DNA of 33,234 bases from an uncultured Bacteroidales bacterium (GCA_946185835.1 CAMHKW010000023.1:1-33234); one strand, 5' to 3'. Counted from the stretch's first letter, positions 23,445 through 31,296 are shown. Notes: a model not told the origin generated them from the sequence alone. Numbers and translations are program-made.

Positions 23445-24704
23445 TTAATATATACTTACGTTCTGGCGCTCGACGCGTCTGGTAAGTTGTGAGCTACTCA
23501 GCGGTTGCACCCCTCGACTTTGAGTCGTGGTGGCACGCTGAGTAGCTTTCACGTTGATAGGGATATCGACTTTTTTGGTACTTGTGAGTGTGGCATCGGC
23601 TATCATGTTCTTCTCGAGGATGCATAGCTTGCCGTCGACGCGATGGTAGATGGTGTTAAGACGTACTGTAGAGTTGGCGCGGCGCAGACGGAAACGTTCG
23701 ATACTTTCGTTGTCCATATTGAGGATATTGAGCATATCGAGATAGATGCCTTTGAGCTTATAGCCGAAGGGTATGCTGACTTGTGCGCTTCCGTCTTCCG
23801 TAAAACGCAGCACAGAGTAGGTCTCGGAGTCGACGATGTAGTTACGGCGAACGACATACTTGAAGATTCCAAAGTAGTTGTGTGATTCGGTATGAGTGAG
23901 CACTGTCTCATGTTCGGATTCTTGGCTAACCGACCAATGGCGCAAGTCGTTCATAGTCTGTTCGAAGTCGTAGCGTACGTCGCCTATCGCCCATAGAGCC
24001 TGATGCACGACAACGCCTGAGTCGACAGCGTATGCTGCGTCACGCATCTTGTCGGGCAACTCGTCGTCGGCATATATCTCGTTGGCTCTCGTTCGGATAC
24101 GGCTGTCGAAGAAACGTTTGCAAAGCTCACCTGCGAATTGTACCGAGTCGCGTCCGGAAGCGCTGCCTCCCGGCAGGCACACTACGTTGGCTATCATCTG
24201 CTCCATGCCCCATGGTTGCTGCTCTGATAGCATACGTACGTCGCTGACCACATGATACTTAACAGGCTCATCCGGGAAGTCGTATAGCATCCGATTATAT
24301 ACTTTGTATAGCAGTTGCGCCATCTGTTTGCGTTTGTTTTTCTGCTTCTGCGGCTTGGCAGCCACAACCATTTCCTCTAATGCAATGGGTTGTTCGCGAA
24401 GCACTATGGCTGTGGTATCTTCACGCGAGAGGTCAGAGAGGCGAAGCTCCAGTTTCTCGTAACCGACAAACGACACAATCAGTTTGCTCGTGTCAGGTCG
24501 GAAGGTCCAAACCACGAAAGAACCATCGTTGTTGGTGGCAGTGCCGACCGAAGGCTCGTCGAGCAAGTATACTGTGGCGAATGATACAGGACGACCGCTT
24601 TCGTCGATGATACGTCCCCAATATTCGGTAGAATGAGCGTAAGGTGCTGTTATCGTTAATAATAACAAAGAAAGAGCAAAGAATATGTAGTGTGCTCGAG
24701 TCAT
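23445..24704 (-). CDS. Exported protein with carboxypeptidase-regulatory-like domain
   Basis: Signal peptide (MTRAHYIFFALSLLLLTITAPYAHS, cleavage near 25), then a CarboxypepD_reg-like beta-sandwich at about 27-105 (YWGRIIDESGRPVSFATVYLLD..VGTATNNDGSF..LIVSFVGYEKLEL), the same domain type as at the front of TonB receptors, but with no plug or barrel after it. A basic segment (KPQKQKNKRKQ, about 117-127) leads into a roughly 290-residue region with no motif that I recognise, ending in a Thr/Gln/Arg-rich tail. 419 aa. Probably periplasmic or surface-exposed. Convergent with the SIMPL gene (stop codons adjacent at 23444/23445) and divergent from queF. No clear promoter was found on its own strand. 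Confidence 0.8.
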   Translation of the reverse strand: MTRAHYIFFALSLLLLTITAPYAHSTEYWGRIIDESGRPVSFATVYLLDEPSVGTATNNDGSFVVWTFRPDTSKLIVSFVGYEKLELRLSDLSREDTTAIVLREQPIALEEMVVAAKPQKQKNKRKQMAQLLYKVYNRMLYDFPDEPVKYHVVSDVRMLSEQQPWGMEQMIANVVCLPGGSASGRDSVQFAGELCKRFFDSRIRTRANEIYADDELPDKMRDAAYAVDSGVVVHQALWAIGDVRYDFEQTMNDLRHWSVSQESEHETVLTHTESHNYFGIFKYVVRRNYIVDSETYSVLRFTEDGSAQVSIPFGYKLKGIYLDMLNILNMDNESIERFRLRRANSTVRLNTIYHRVDGKLCILEKNMIADATLTSTKKVDIPINVKATQRATTTQSRGVQPLSSSQLTRRVERQNVSIY

Positions 24705-24741
24705 TGTACAAAGCTGAATTAGTTAAGAAATCAGTTAGATA

Positions 24742-24773
24742 TTTTCTCATCTGCAAAAATTGTGCTAACTTTG
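24742..24773 (+). promoter_or_regulatory. Promoter of queF-queC
   Basis: -7 TAACTTTG (24766-24773) with TTTT in the -33 place (24742-24745), 20-nt spacer. The leader of about 70 nt contains the hairpin at 24807-24827. Confidence 0.7.
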
Positions 24774-24806
24774 CACTCGCTAATGACAAATAACATTATT
24801 TTTTTT

Positions 24807-24845
24807 GAGGAGCTATTGTTTTTCCTCCTTAATCTAAAAAACTGA
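24807..24845 (+). other. Leader hairpin upstream of queF
   Basis: GAGGA (24807-24811) can pair with TCCTC (24823-24827) around an 11-base loop, followed by the A-rich tail CTAAAAAACTGAAAAC. The hairpin-plus-AAAAAACT layout recalls a preQ1-I riboswitch, but the loop lacks a clear partner for the tail, so I do not call one. Confidence 0.3.
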
Positions 24846-24850
24846 AAACT

Positions 24851-25321
24851 ATGCGTACACAACAAGAAATGGATAGTGTGAGTCTGCTCGGGCGCCACAC
24901 ACAATATCCTGACAACTATGCCCCCGAGGTTTTGGAGACTTTTCTAAACAAACATCCGGAAAACGACTATTTAGTAACGTTCAACTGTCCGGAGTTCACG
25001 TCTTTATGCCCGATAACAGGACAGCCCGACTTCGCGAAAATAGTGATTTCGTATATCCCCAACGAAAAGATGGTTGAGTCGAAATCACTGAAAATCTACT
25101 TGTTCTCATTCCGCAATCATGGAGACTTTCACGAGGACTGCGTAAACATCATCATGAAAGACCTTATCAGACTGATGAGCCCTCGGTACATAGAGGTGAC
25201 CGGAATTTTTACTCCGCGCGGTGGAATAAGCATCTATCCCTTTGCTAACTATGCTGACGAGCAACACGAGGCACTTAAGCAGCAGCGTCTGTTGGCTCAG
25301 ATGAATAATGTGCTCCGTTGA
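24851..25321 (+). CDS. queF: NADPH-dependent preQ0 reductase (7-cyano-7-deazaguanine reductase)
   Basis: Reduces preQ0 to preQ1 in queuosine biosynthesis. The catalytic Cys is C53 in [11 protein letters not shown], with the acid Asp at D60; the NADPH-site motif ESKSLK-YL-SFR is at 77-89, and FHEDC (93-97) follows. 156 aa, the short single-domain type. The start at 24851 fits the promoter at 24742-24773. queC follows 19 bases later, so the last two steps (preQ0 synthesis and reduction) are co-transcribed; queD and queE are not in the window. Confidence 0.95.
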   Translation: MRTQQEMDSVSLLGRHTQYPDNYAPEVLETFLNKHPENDYLVTFNCPEFTSLCPITGQPDFAKIVISYIPNEKMVESKSLKIYLFSFRNHGDFHEDCVNIIMKDLIRLMSPRYIEVTGIFTPRGGISIYPFANYADEQHEALKQQRLLAQMNNVLR

Positions 25322-25340
25322 TTTTATAACTTGCATCGAA

Positions 25341-25997
25341 ATGAAAGACTCAATCATGGTATTGTCGGGTGGTCTTGATTCTACCACCATGCTATATGAA
25401 TATGCCGACCGTATTGCTCTTGCCATCTCGTTCGATTATGGTAGCAACCACAATAGCAAAGAGATAGAGTTTGCACGTATGCATTGTCAACGACTTGCAA
25501 TAGAGCATATCACCATACCCCTTCAGTTTATAAAACAGTATTTCAAAAGCTCACTGCTGAGTGGTGCCAATGATATTCCGGAAGGCGAATACGACGATCA
25601 GAACATGCACTCGACGGTTGTGCCATTTCGTAATGGCATAATGATAGCCATTGCAGCCGGTATGGCAGAAAACAACGGGTTGCAAAATGTGATGCTTGCT
25701 AATCACGCAGGCGACCATGCCATATACCCGGATTGTAGACCAACGTTTGTCAGTGCTATGGATGGTGCAATAAAAGAGGGGACATATAATGGTGTCAGAC
25801 TATTAACGCCTTATACCAACCTCACTAAAGCACAGATAGTGGAGCATGGAATGAAACTCGGTATCGACTACTCGCTTACTTGGAGCTGCTACAAAGGTGG
25901 TGCAGCACATTGTGGCAAGTGCGGGACATGTCGAGAACGGCATGAAGCATTTGTCATCGCCGGTTACGACGATCCGACAATCTACGAAGCAGAATAA
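25341..25997 (+). CDS. queC: 7-cyano-7-deazaguanine (preQ0) synthase
   Basis: ATP-dependent conversion of 7-carboxy-7-deazaguanine and ammonia to preQ0. The PP-loop SGGLDS is at residues 9-14; FDYGSNH is near 34-40; the zinc-binding Cys cluster (SCYKGGAAHCGKCGTCRER) is near the C terminus, with all four Cys present. I choose the ATG at 25341 over the one at 25308, because the latter would overlap queF and add [11 protein letters not shown], which the family does not have; MKDSIMVLSGGLDS is a normal start. 218 aa. After it comes a 909-base region without genes. Confidence 0.94.
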   Translation: MKDSIMVLSGGLDSTTMLYEYADRIALAISFDYGSNHNSKEIEFARMHCQRLAIEHITIPLQFIKQYFKSSLLSGANDIPEGEYDDQNMHSTVVPFRNGIMIAIAAGMAENNGLQNVMLANHAGDHAIYPDCRPTFVSAMDGAIKEGTYNGVRLLTPYTNLTKAQIVEHGMKLGIDYSLTWSCYKGGAAHCGKCGTCRERHEAFVIAGYDDPTIYEAE

Positions 25998-26067
25998 AAC
26001 AAACGTTAGAGAAAGAGCAAACGCAGACGCTTACTCCATACTCAAGAGTTGCAAGCTATTTCATGGC

Positions 26068-26171
26068 AACGTAGAGACGAGGCTTTGACTCGTCTCTTTC
26101 ATTCTAACGTAGAGACGAGGCTTCAACTCGTCTTTTCATTCTAACGTAGAGACGAGGCTTCGACTCGTCTC
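26068..26171. repeat. Three tandem hairpin repeats (AACGTAGAGACGAG...CTCGTCTC)
   Basis: GAGACGAG starts at 26074, 26112 and 26149 (38 and 37 bp apart) and pairs with CTCGTCTC or CTCGTCTT 15 bases later; the loops read GCTTTGA, GCTTCAA and GCTTCGA. TTTCATTCTAACGTA links the units. Similar rRNA-like or REP-like hairpins built on GTAGAGACG are known in several Bacteroidota and cyanobacteria; I have not checked identity. Confidence 0.85.
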
Positions 26172-26398
26172 TTTGCTATCTTAGATATGAATGGAGTCGG
26201 GTATGAGATTGTGTGTTCTATTATCACAGTAGGTATATGTTTAGGTAGAGTTGTATAATATTGCATATAGGACTGATGAATGAGCAGTGATGATTCGAAC
26301 AAACTATCTTTGCAGCCACATAAGACACGAGTAGGGAATCATCCGCGGAAGCACAATTATAGTGTGAAAATAGCAGAGAGTGGAGCAAACTGCACAAG

Positions 26399-26413
26399 TG
26401 TGAATAATTCACA
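26399..26413. promoter_or_regulatory. Candidate operator: TGTGAATAATTCACA
   Basis: Perfect 15-base palindrome (TGTGAAT-A-ATTCACA), the clearest of about ten TGTGAA/TTCACA half-sites between 26363 and 26888. Close in form to CRP/FNR-family sites, but the cognate protein is unknown. Confidence 0.5.
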
Positions 26414-26627
26414 ATTAAAACATAGTGCCACACGTACACATGTGTGAATATATTGCATCTTCACAAAAGATACATATAGCATTAGGGTGTCGATTACGGA
26501 TGATTATAGCAGTGTCTTCACAAGCGTGAACTGAAGCTTAAATGCCAGTTTTCACCGATTTATTCTGCTTAAAAATAATAGTAAATATCAGCTATTTATA
26601 AATGATATCTAATGTTTATAAAGATAT

Positions 26628-26671
26628 AAAAATGCCTACATTGGTTAAAGGGGACCATTGTTGGCATTTTT
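26628..26671 (+). terminator. Long terminator-like hairpin without an adjacent gene
   Basis: AAAAATGCC (26628-26636) pairs with GGCATTTTT (26663-26671); pairing continues inward (ACA/TGT, TGGT/ACCA) with two T-T mismatches to an 8-base loop (TAAAGGGG). It ends in T5. The nearest upstream gene, queC, stops 630 bases away, which suggests an unannotated transcript. Confidence 0.55.
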
Positions 26672-26842
26672 AATTGTTGATTAAGTATATATTTCATTGA
26701 TAATCTATGGATAGTACCTAAAATCTAAACTAATTTTAAAAAGCGTAAGGTATTGATAGTTAACAATTGTGAATAGCTTGTTGATAAGTTGTGTATAGTG
26801 TTTCGTGAACGCTGCAGTGTGAATTTTTTAAGTGAGGAGAGA

Positions 26843-26874
26843 TTTGTGTATGTGAAAAGGATTTATTATCTTTG
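26843..26874 (+). promoter_or_regulatory. Promoter of the XRE-type regulator
   Basis: -33 TTTG (26843-26846), 20-nt spacer, -7 TATCTTTG (26867-26874). TGTGAA lies in the spacer (26851-26856) and TTCACA just after the start region (26883-26888), as expected for an autoregulated promoter. Confidence 0.82.
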
Positions 26875-26906
26875 CATCGAAATTCACAAATGTATGACGC
26901 ACAAAA

Positions 26907-27449
26907 ATGGAAGATAATTATCGAATCATAAACCTATTGAAGTCGGAACAGATGACGGCTCGGCAGATGGCTCAGCTGATAGGTGTACAGCCGAGCACAT
27001 TGTCGAATATCGTCTCGATGCGTAACCGACCCAGTCTGGACTTGTTGCAAAAGATAAAAACCGCCTTTCCTGCACTATCGTCGGATTGGCTGTTTATGGG
27101 TAAAGGACCGATGAAGTTGCCGCTGACAGAAGAAAAACTGCTTGTTGATAGGCAGCAGTCGTTGCCGTTTAGCGATAGTGAGGTTGATGACGAAGGCGTT
27201 AGTATCGCGAATGTCAGCAATAGTAACGATAACGTTTCTACAGTGCAAAAAGAGAGCTCAAATAACACGCACACCGTTAAGGCTATTTCGAATCAGAAAC
27301 AGATAACCTCTGAGAACGCTCCTATTCTTGATAATATATCTGAAGAGACAATTATAAAAAGTGCTGCATCTCTTACCACCGCTTCGAAAGATTTACAAAA
27401 GATTATTCTTTTATACAATGATGGAAGCTTTGAGGTTTTTCAGAATTAG
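26907..27449 (+). CDS. XRE-family helix-turn-helix regulator
   Basis: The helix-turn-helix is at about 16-52 (MTARQMAQLIGVQPSTLSNIVSMRNRPSLDLLQKI), followed by the WLFMGKGPM motif (61-69) typical of Bacteroidota XRE proteins. The middle (about 80-140) is Ser/Asn/Asp-rich and likely disordered. The C-terminal KIILLYNDGSFEVF resembles a conserved tail of these regulators. 180 aa. No phage genes are nearby, so a general regulator is more likely than a prophage repressor. Its promoter overlaps TGTGAA/TTCACA half-sites that recur upstream, so autoregulation is plausible. A strong terminator follows. Confidence 0.87.
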   Translation: MEDNYRIINLLKSEQMTARQMAQLIGVQPSTLSNIVSMRNRPSLDLLQKIKTAFPALSSDWLFMGKGPMKLPLTEEKLLVDRQQSLPFSDSEVDDEGVSIANVSNSNDNVSTVQKESSNNTHTVKAISNQKQITSENAPILDNISEETIIKSAASLTTASKDLQKIILLYNDGSFEVFQN

Positions 27450-27475
27450 CTAATTCGTTAGGTCTTTATAGATAA

Positions 27476-27527
27476 ACATCTGCATTTGCTGCCGGTCGGC
27501 GCAAGTGCAGATGTCAGTTTTATTTTA
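27476..27527 (+). terminator. Terminator after the XRE regulator
   Basis: ACATCTGCATTTGC (27476-27489) pairs with GCAAGTGCAGATGT (27501-27514) with one wobble; the loop contains GCCGGTCGGC; CAGTTTTATTTTAA follows. Confidence 0.85.
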
Positions 27528-27543
27528 ACCTGATTGTTTGTAG

Positions 27544-27900
27544 TTATAGATAAATATAGTCTAATATAGGTTTGTCGAAATATACAGATGCGAGTTCGTA
27601 GTCTATAGAAGTCAGCCACTCGTTATTTTCCGCATCGTACTGATAAAGAATGTTTTTGTCGTAGTCAAACACAAAATACTCAGCTTGTGGGAATCGAGCA
27701 AAGAGTGTGAGGCATTTGTTGAAGTTACGCCGCAGGTCTTTGTGAGTGGTAATCTCCATTATCATTAGCGGGTCATGGTCTTGGGTGAAGAGAATGATGT
27801 CTGGCGTGAGGTCGTTCCAGTTGTCGGTGACTGTTGAAACCGGCATCAATATAAAACCTTTATCTTCTGCCTCGTGAAACATCTCAGCAGCCCATTTCAT
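27544..27900 (-). CDS. Short Uma2-like (DUF820) PD-(D/E)XK family protein, probably truncated
   Basis: 118 residues. LTPDIILFTQDHDPLMIMEITTHKDLRRNFNKCLTLFARFPQAEYFVFDYD reproduces the Uma2 order: PD (core Asp), about 15 residues, MEIT (E-x-K-like position), then the K in FNKC and a hydrophobic strand with a following acidic turn. Uma2 proteins are usually near 190 aa, so about 70 N-terminal residues are missing. The open frame continues upstream of this ATG for 25 more codons (to a stop at 27976-27978) with protein-like content (KPNAIGSPLPYWSHNYIL) but no ATG, GTG or TTG. Either the gene uses a rare start or it is a decayed remnant. Uma2 functions are unknown; nuclease activity is only a fold prediction. 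Confidence 0.65.
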   Translation of the reverse strand: MKWAAEMFHEAEDKGFILMPVSTVTDNWNDLTPDIILFTQDHDPLMIMEITTHKDLRRNFNKCLTLFARFPQAEYFVFDYDKNILYQYDAENNEWLTSIDYELASVYFDKPILDYIYL

Positions 27901-28004
27901 TAGAATGTAATTGTGGCTCCAATATGGTAGTGGGGAGCCGATAGCATTCGGTTTTCGGGTTAGAAATCTCGTATTTTAATAGAAAACATTTTCTGTCGCG
28001 ATAG

Positions 28005-29072
28005 TTAATCAGTTGCAAACAACATTCGCATCTGCTCTCGGAATTCGTCAGCTACTTTCTGCTCGCGTATGCCCTCTTTGCGGAAGGTATCTTCGCTGAA
28101 ACCATCTTTGAGCTGTTCGCTGAAGGCTTTTCGCAAGAGTCGGAACTGCGTTCGGCGGTCGATCTCGCTCCAAGCAATCCATTTCTCTGCTTCCAATGCC
28201 GACATGATACCTTTTATTCTGCTACTTCGTTGCGTATGTTGTTGCAGGTCTGTTGCAATGTATTTTAGCAGTTTGTCGATAGCTTCGGCTTCGGTGAGGT
28301 GTTGGCGTTCGATGAGTGGTCGGTAGCGTTCCGGCACGTGCAGTAGCTCGCAAAGAGTAGGGGGAGTTGCCGCAACTGTCGGAGCGGTTTTGGCTTCGGT
28401 AATTTTGTTAAGCAACTTCACAAACGGCTCAGGCAGAGGGAGATGTTGTGTTTTGGCAAACGAATACGTTATATCGCAACCACATTCTATCATTCCGAAC
28501 CCTAAGCCGGTCAGACGCTTTGACATCAGTTCTAATTCGGGTGTCCATAGTGCTCCCATCTGCCGTCTTCCGGCTCTTGCCATACCTTGTAGGAAGGGCT
28601 CTCGGAGTGACTTGTTATAGACGGCGCTGAGTAGTTCGATGCCATCGAACGAGCAGTCGGATAGCATCTTGAGTAGTTCGTCCATAGAAGGCGTCCATGC
28701 GATTACATCTGAAGCCGCCACTTGCCTATCGGCAGGAAGTTGAGCATTTATACGTTCTAACATCTGTGGCAGATATTCGGTCATCATCTTTTTCATCTCG
28801 AACATCTCTTGGTTGGTAGCATCGCTGTCCCAATCCATATCCTCCGACAACTGATAGTAGCCACTCTCGATGAGTTCTTTGAGCTCTAATCGCTGTTCGC
28901 CGCTGAGAGTCTCTTTCCGTGAGAAAGCGTAGGGGATACCAAGCAGGGCAACCATAAATTCAGTGAGTTGCGCCATTACTTCGTTTTGTATCTGCTCCAT
29001 CGACATCGCCATGAGCGAGTCGGTCATTTCTTCCATACCGTTTTGGAAGTCGGTGTTATCAACAGTATTCAT
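28005..29072 (-). CDS. Helical protein of unknown function
   Basis: 355 aa from the start at 29072. The longer frame from 29168 is rejected, because a perfect promoter (-7 at 29138-29145) lies inside it and its extra residues are not conserved-looking. The N terminus is Met/Glu/Gln-rich (MNTVDNTDFQNGMEEMTDSL), then mostly helical by composition, with an acidic stretch (SEDMDWDSDATNQEMFEM, about 78-95) and a basic C terminus (KAFSEQLKDGFSEDTFRKEGIREQKVADEF). No signal peptide or transmembrane segment and no catalytic motif that I recognise. No repeat elements interrupt it. The gene is monocistronic as far as can be seen. Confidence 0.72.
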   Translation of the reverse strand: MNTVDNTDFQNGMEEMTDSLMAMSMEQIQNEVMAQLTEFMVALLGIPYAFSRKETLSGEQRLELKELIESGYYQLSEDMDWDSDATNQEMFEMKKMMTEYLPQMLERINAQLPADRQVAASDVIAWTPSMDELLKMLSDCSFDGIELLSAVYNKSLREPFLQGMARAGRRQMGALWTPELELMSKRLTGLGFGMIECGCDITYSFAKTQHLPLPEPFVKLLNKITEAKTAPTVAATPPTLCELLHVPERYRPLIERQHLTEAEAIDKLLKYIATDLQQHTQRSSRIKGIMSALEAEKWIAWSEIDRRTQFRLLRKAFSEQLKDGFSEDTFRKEGIREQKVADEFREQMRMLFATD

Positions 29073-29137
29073 ATCTTTTGTTTTTAGATGATAAACATAA
29101 ATTAGCAAGCATGTTGCCTGTATTCCAATAACGCCTC

Positions 29138-29169
29138 CAAAGTTACACCTTTTTGTTTTTTTCTGCAAA
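29138..29169 (-). promoter_or_regulatory. Promoter of the helical protein gene
   Basis: On the minus strand: -33 TTTG (29169-29166), 20-nt spacer, -7 TAACTTTG (29145-29138). It fixes the start at 29072. Confidence 0.82.
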
Positions 29170-29238
29170 TTTTCCGAAGAAAAAGCAGAAAAAATATGTA
29201 TTTGGGAAAGTTCGGAAAGTTAAATTCCCGGGATGCCG

Positions 29239-29246
29239 TATCTTTG
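29239..29246 (+). promoter_or_regulatory. -7 promoter element of the 28-residue gene
   Basis: TATCTTTG; the ATG at 29310 is 63 bases beyond it. No clear -33 at the usual distance. The promoters here are divergent from that of the helical protein. Confidence 0.6.
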
Positions 29247-29309
29247 CACCGTCTTTCAGAAAGAGAGACAGCGTACTCCCGCATGGAGTGACTATAATCA
29301 TTTAGTACT

Positions 29310-29396
29310 ATGGCAAAAGGACCCGGAGGTTGGCCAACTAAGAATGGCACATCTCACAAGAGTGGTGGCGGAAGAGACAACAACCCACCTAAGTGA
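29310..29396 (+). CDS. 28-residue Gly/Pro/Asn-rich small protein
   Basis: Too short for the usual ORF threshold. It reads MAKGPGGWPTKNGTSHKSG followed by GGRDNNPPK and a TGA stop. It is supported by a -7 box at 29239-29246, a strong hairpin directly downstream (29417-29458), and a second, decayed copy at 32779-32904 whose codons for PTKNGTS-KSGG and NNPPK are retained with mostly synonymous changes, which is the pattern of a translated sequence. The protein is basic, Gly/Pro-rich and probably unstructured; no signal peptide. Function unknown. Similar tiny Gly/Ser-rich proteins may exist in other Bacteroidales, which I cannot check. Confidence 0.62.
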   Translation: MAKGPGGWPTKNGTSHKSGGGRDNNPPK

Positions 29397-29416
29397 TTTC
29401 CTATAACAGGAAAACA

Positions 29417-29458
29417 AAGCAGAGAGTGCATCAGACTATGCTGATGCACTCTCTGCTT
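29417..29458 (+). terminator. 18-bp perfect hairpin after the 28-residue gene
   Basis: AAGCAGAGAGTGCATCAG (29417-29434) pairs perfectly with CTGATGCACTCTCTGCTT (29441-29458), loop ACTATG. There is no long T run, so it may be a terminator only in part or an RNA-stabilising element. GAGTGCATCAG recurs in the hairpin after the decayed copy (32917-32946). Confidence 0.65.
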
Positions 29459-29501
29459 GAGTATTATGAATATGATGGCATCAAACGCTGCCATCAGAAG
29501 A

Positions 29502-31196
29502 TTATTCTATTACCAGTTTTTTGAACTTAGCATGACGTTTCTCGTCTTGCATCAGCAGGTTCATCTTGAACTGACCGTCGCGTGCTCCTTCGGCAATACA
29601 TTGTGCTTTGAAGGTCTCGAACGACTCTTTCTGCAAACGGTGCGTAACAGGGTCTTTCACGCGGAACGACTCACGTTTGGCTTTGTACTCGATATTGATT
29701 TGCTGCAGTATCTCGTCTACTTTCTTGGTAAACTGTTCTGCTTGTTCTTGCGTGGTAGCAAGGTCGGCAAACTCGTAGTAGAAATGGTAAGCCGAGATGT
29801 CGAGGTCAGCAAAACCTACGAAGAAACGTACGGGCATCTTTAGAGCTTCTTCTGCCTCGTGCACTGCTTCTATGAACTGGCGTTCATGCAGTTTCTCACC
29901 GGTCATGGAGACGATGCCATTGACTTTCTGTATCATGTGAACGGTGGGGGTGTTCTCAAACGATGGTCCAACCTCCAACAGGTCGTTCATGTTGTAGCGA
30001 TACAGACCGGCATAAGTGGTCACGAAGGGGCAATAGCGCTTGCCTTCTTTAAGCTCATGCAGCTGCAAGAACTTCGGGTTCTCGCTCTCGAGGTCTTTCT
30101 CTTCGATGAACTCGTAGTAATGCATGTGTGGGAAGAGAACGGTGTTGTTGGTGTCGTCGAGCACAAGTCCGAAACGACATTCTGACGAGAAATAGCCGAA
30201 CTCTTGATGAAGCATCGTCTCGGGGAACGAGTCTTTGAACTTATCAAGATATACTTTGGTATTGCCGCATTTCCAGGTATTGAGGATCTGCATATTGGGC
30301 CAATAGTGCTTAGGCAGCACCCGCCCGTATTTCTCTTTCAGAGCACGCAGTTCGGCAGCACGCTCAGGATTGGGTTTGAGGTAGGGTTGGATGGCATCGC
30401 GAATCTCTTTCGAGATATTAAGCGAAGCGTTGAGTGTACCTTTCTCGATGTCTTCTACATAACTGTCGTAGTATTCGTTAACGTTGTTCTGCATCTCGAC
30501 GATGGTCGAGGGGTTGGCGGTAACGATAAGTGTGATGTTACGCTCGATACCCATACGCATGATGGTATAGTAGCGGGCGGTATAGTCGGTGATAGAGAAC
30601 ACATCGGCAGGCGAAGCATATAGTTTCTTAACGAACTTAGGGCAGTCGCGTTGAGTAACGCCGCTCACGGAGCCGAAGACGGTGCCATCGGGTGCATAGC
30701 CTTCTATCACTTTACCAACGATAGACACTATCTTTCCGGTGAAGACCTTTGGTTTGTTCTTGATGAAGTTAAAGAGCCATACTTTGGTCATCTTGCCATA
30801 GACGGTGTCCATGTAAACCTTGGTGATGGGGATCCACTTAGGTTCTTTGGTAGTGCCGCTGGTGGTGGCGTACATGATAGGTTTGCCGGGGAAGAGAATG
30901 TTGGCTTCGCCGTTCTTATGGCGGTCGATATACGGACGCAGGTTCTCGTAGTCTTGTGCCGGCACATATTTCTGATAGAGAGCATACAGCTCTTCATCGG
31001 TCTTAGCCTCAAGGATTTCTGCGAAATGGTGTTCTTTGCCATACTCAGTGTCTTTAGCATAGGTTAGTATGCCACGCAGAGTCTGTTCACTTGCCTTGCG
31101 AGGATTGCGAGAGGCTTTTTTTAGTTTTAGATATTGAATCCCTCCTGCCACTCCGAGCAGGAAATTAGGGACGAAAGCACTTACTGGTTTTTCCAT
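29502..31196 (-). CDS. GH3 auxin-responsive-promoter family adenylating protein
   Basis: Bacterial relative of plant GH3 acyl-acid amido synthetases (ANL superfamily). The ATP loop TTSGTTKEPKWIPIT is at about 110-124, the second nucleotide motif is EFGYFSSECRFG (about 324-335), and TYAGLYRYNMNDLLEVG (about 383-399) carries the usual Y.xGD-like position, here NMND; IVSMTGEKLHERQFIEAV (about 421-438) starts the C-terminal lid domain. 564 aa, intact. GH3-like proteins are common in Bacteroidota, but the acid they activate is unknown. It has its own promoter and stands alone; tandem repeats lie between it and the RAYT gene. Confidence 0.88.
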   Translation of the reverse strand: MEKPVSAFVPNFLLGVAGGIQYLKLKKASRNPRKASEQTLRGILTYAKDTEYGKEHHFAEILEAKTDEELYALYQKYVPAQDYENLRPYIDRHKNGEANILFPGKPIMYATTSGTTKEPKWIPITKVYMDTVYGKMTKVWLFNFIKNKPKVFTGKIVSIVGKVIEGYAPDGTVFGSVSGVTQRDCPKFVKKLYASPADVFSITDYTARYYTIMRMGIERNITLIVTANPSTIVEMQNNVNEYYDSYVEDIEKGTLNASLNISKEIRDAIQPYLKPNPERAAELRALKEKYGRVLPKHYWPNMQILNTWKCGNTKVYLDKFKDSFPETMLHQEFGYFSSECRFGLVLDDTNNTVLFPHMHYYEFIEEKDLESENPKFLQLHELKEGKRYCPFVTTYAGLYRYNMNDLLEVGPSFENTPTVHMIQKVNGIVSMTGEKLHERQFIEAVHEAEEALKMPVRFFVGFADLDISAYHFYYEFADLATTQEQAEQFTKKVDEILQQINIEYKAKRESFRVKDPVTHRLQKESFETFKAQCIAEGARDGQFKMNLLMQDEKRHAKFKKLVIE

Positions 31197-31226
31197 TGTA
31201 GATAATCATTATTTTGATTTAACTCG

Positions 31227-31257
31227 CAAAGATACTCATAAATATTCTACTAACAAA
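31227..31257 (-). promoter_or_regulatory. Promoter of the GH3-like gene
   Basis: On the minus strand: -33 TTTG (31257-31254), 19-nt spacer, -7 TATCTTTG (31234-31227). The ATG is 30 bases on. Confidence 0.8.
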
Positions 31258-31296
31258 ATTTACGGCAATATTGTTTATTTATAATAAGAATAAGCG

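Larger units (their letters stand above)
25998..26906. other. Long AT-rich intergenic region with repeats, half-sites and a terminator-like hairpin
   Basis: No protein gene is seen. In order it holds three copies of a hairpin repeat (26068-26171), a TATCTTTG box (26305-26312), a dense set of TGTGAA/TTCACA half-sites (26363-26888), a long hairpin ending in T5 (26628-26671), and the promoter of the XRE regulator (26843-26874). A transcript from 26305 to 26671 would be a small RNA of about 350 nt, which I treat as a hypothesis. Confidence 0.55.

Noticed and set aside
29073..29168. Longer N terminus for the helical protein, starting at 29168
   Set aside because: A perfect promoter at 29138-29169 overlaps it; the start at 29072 follows it at a normal distance.
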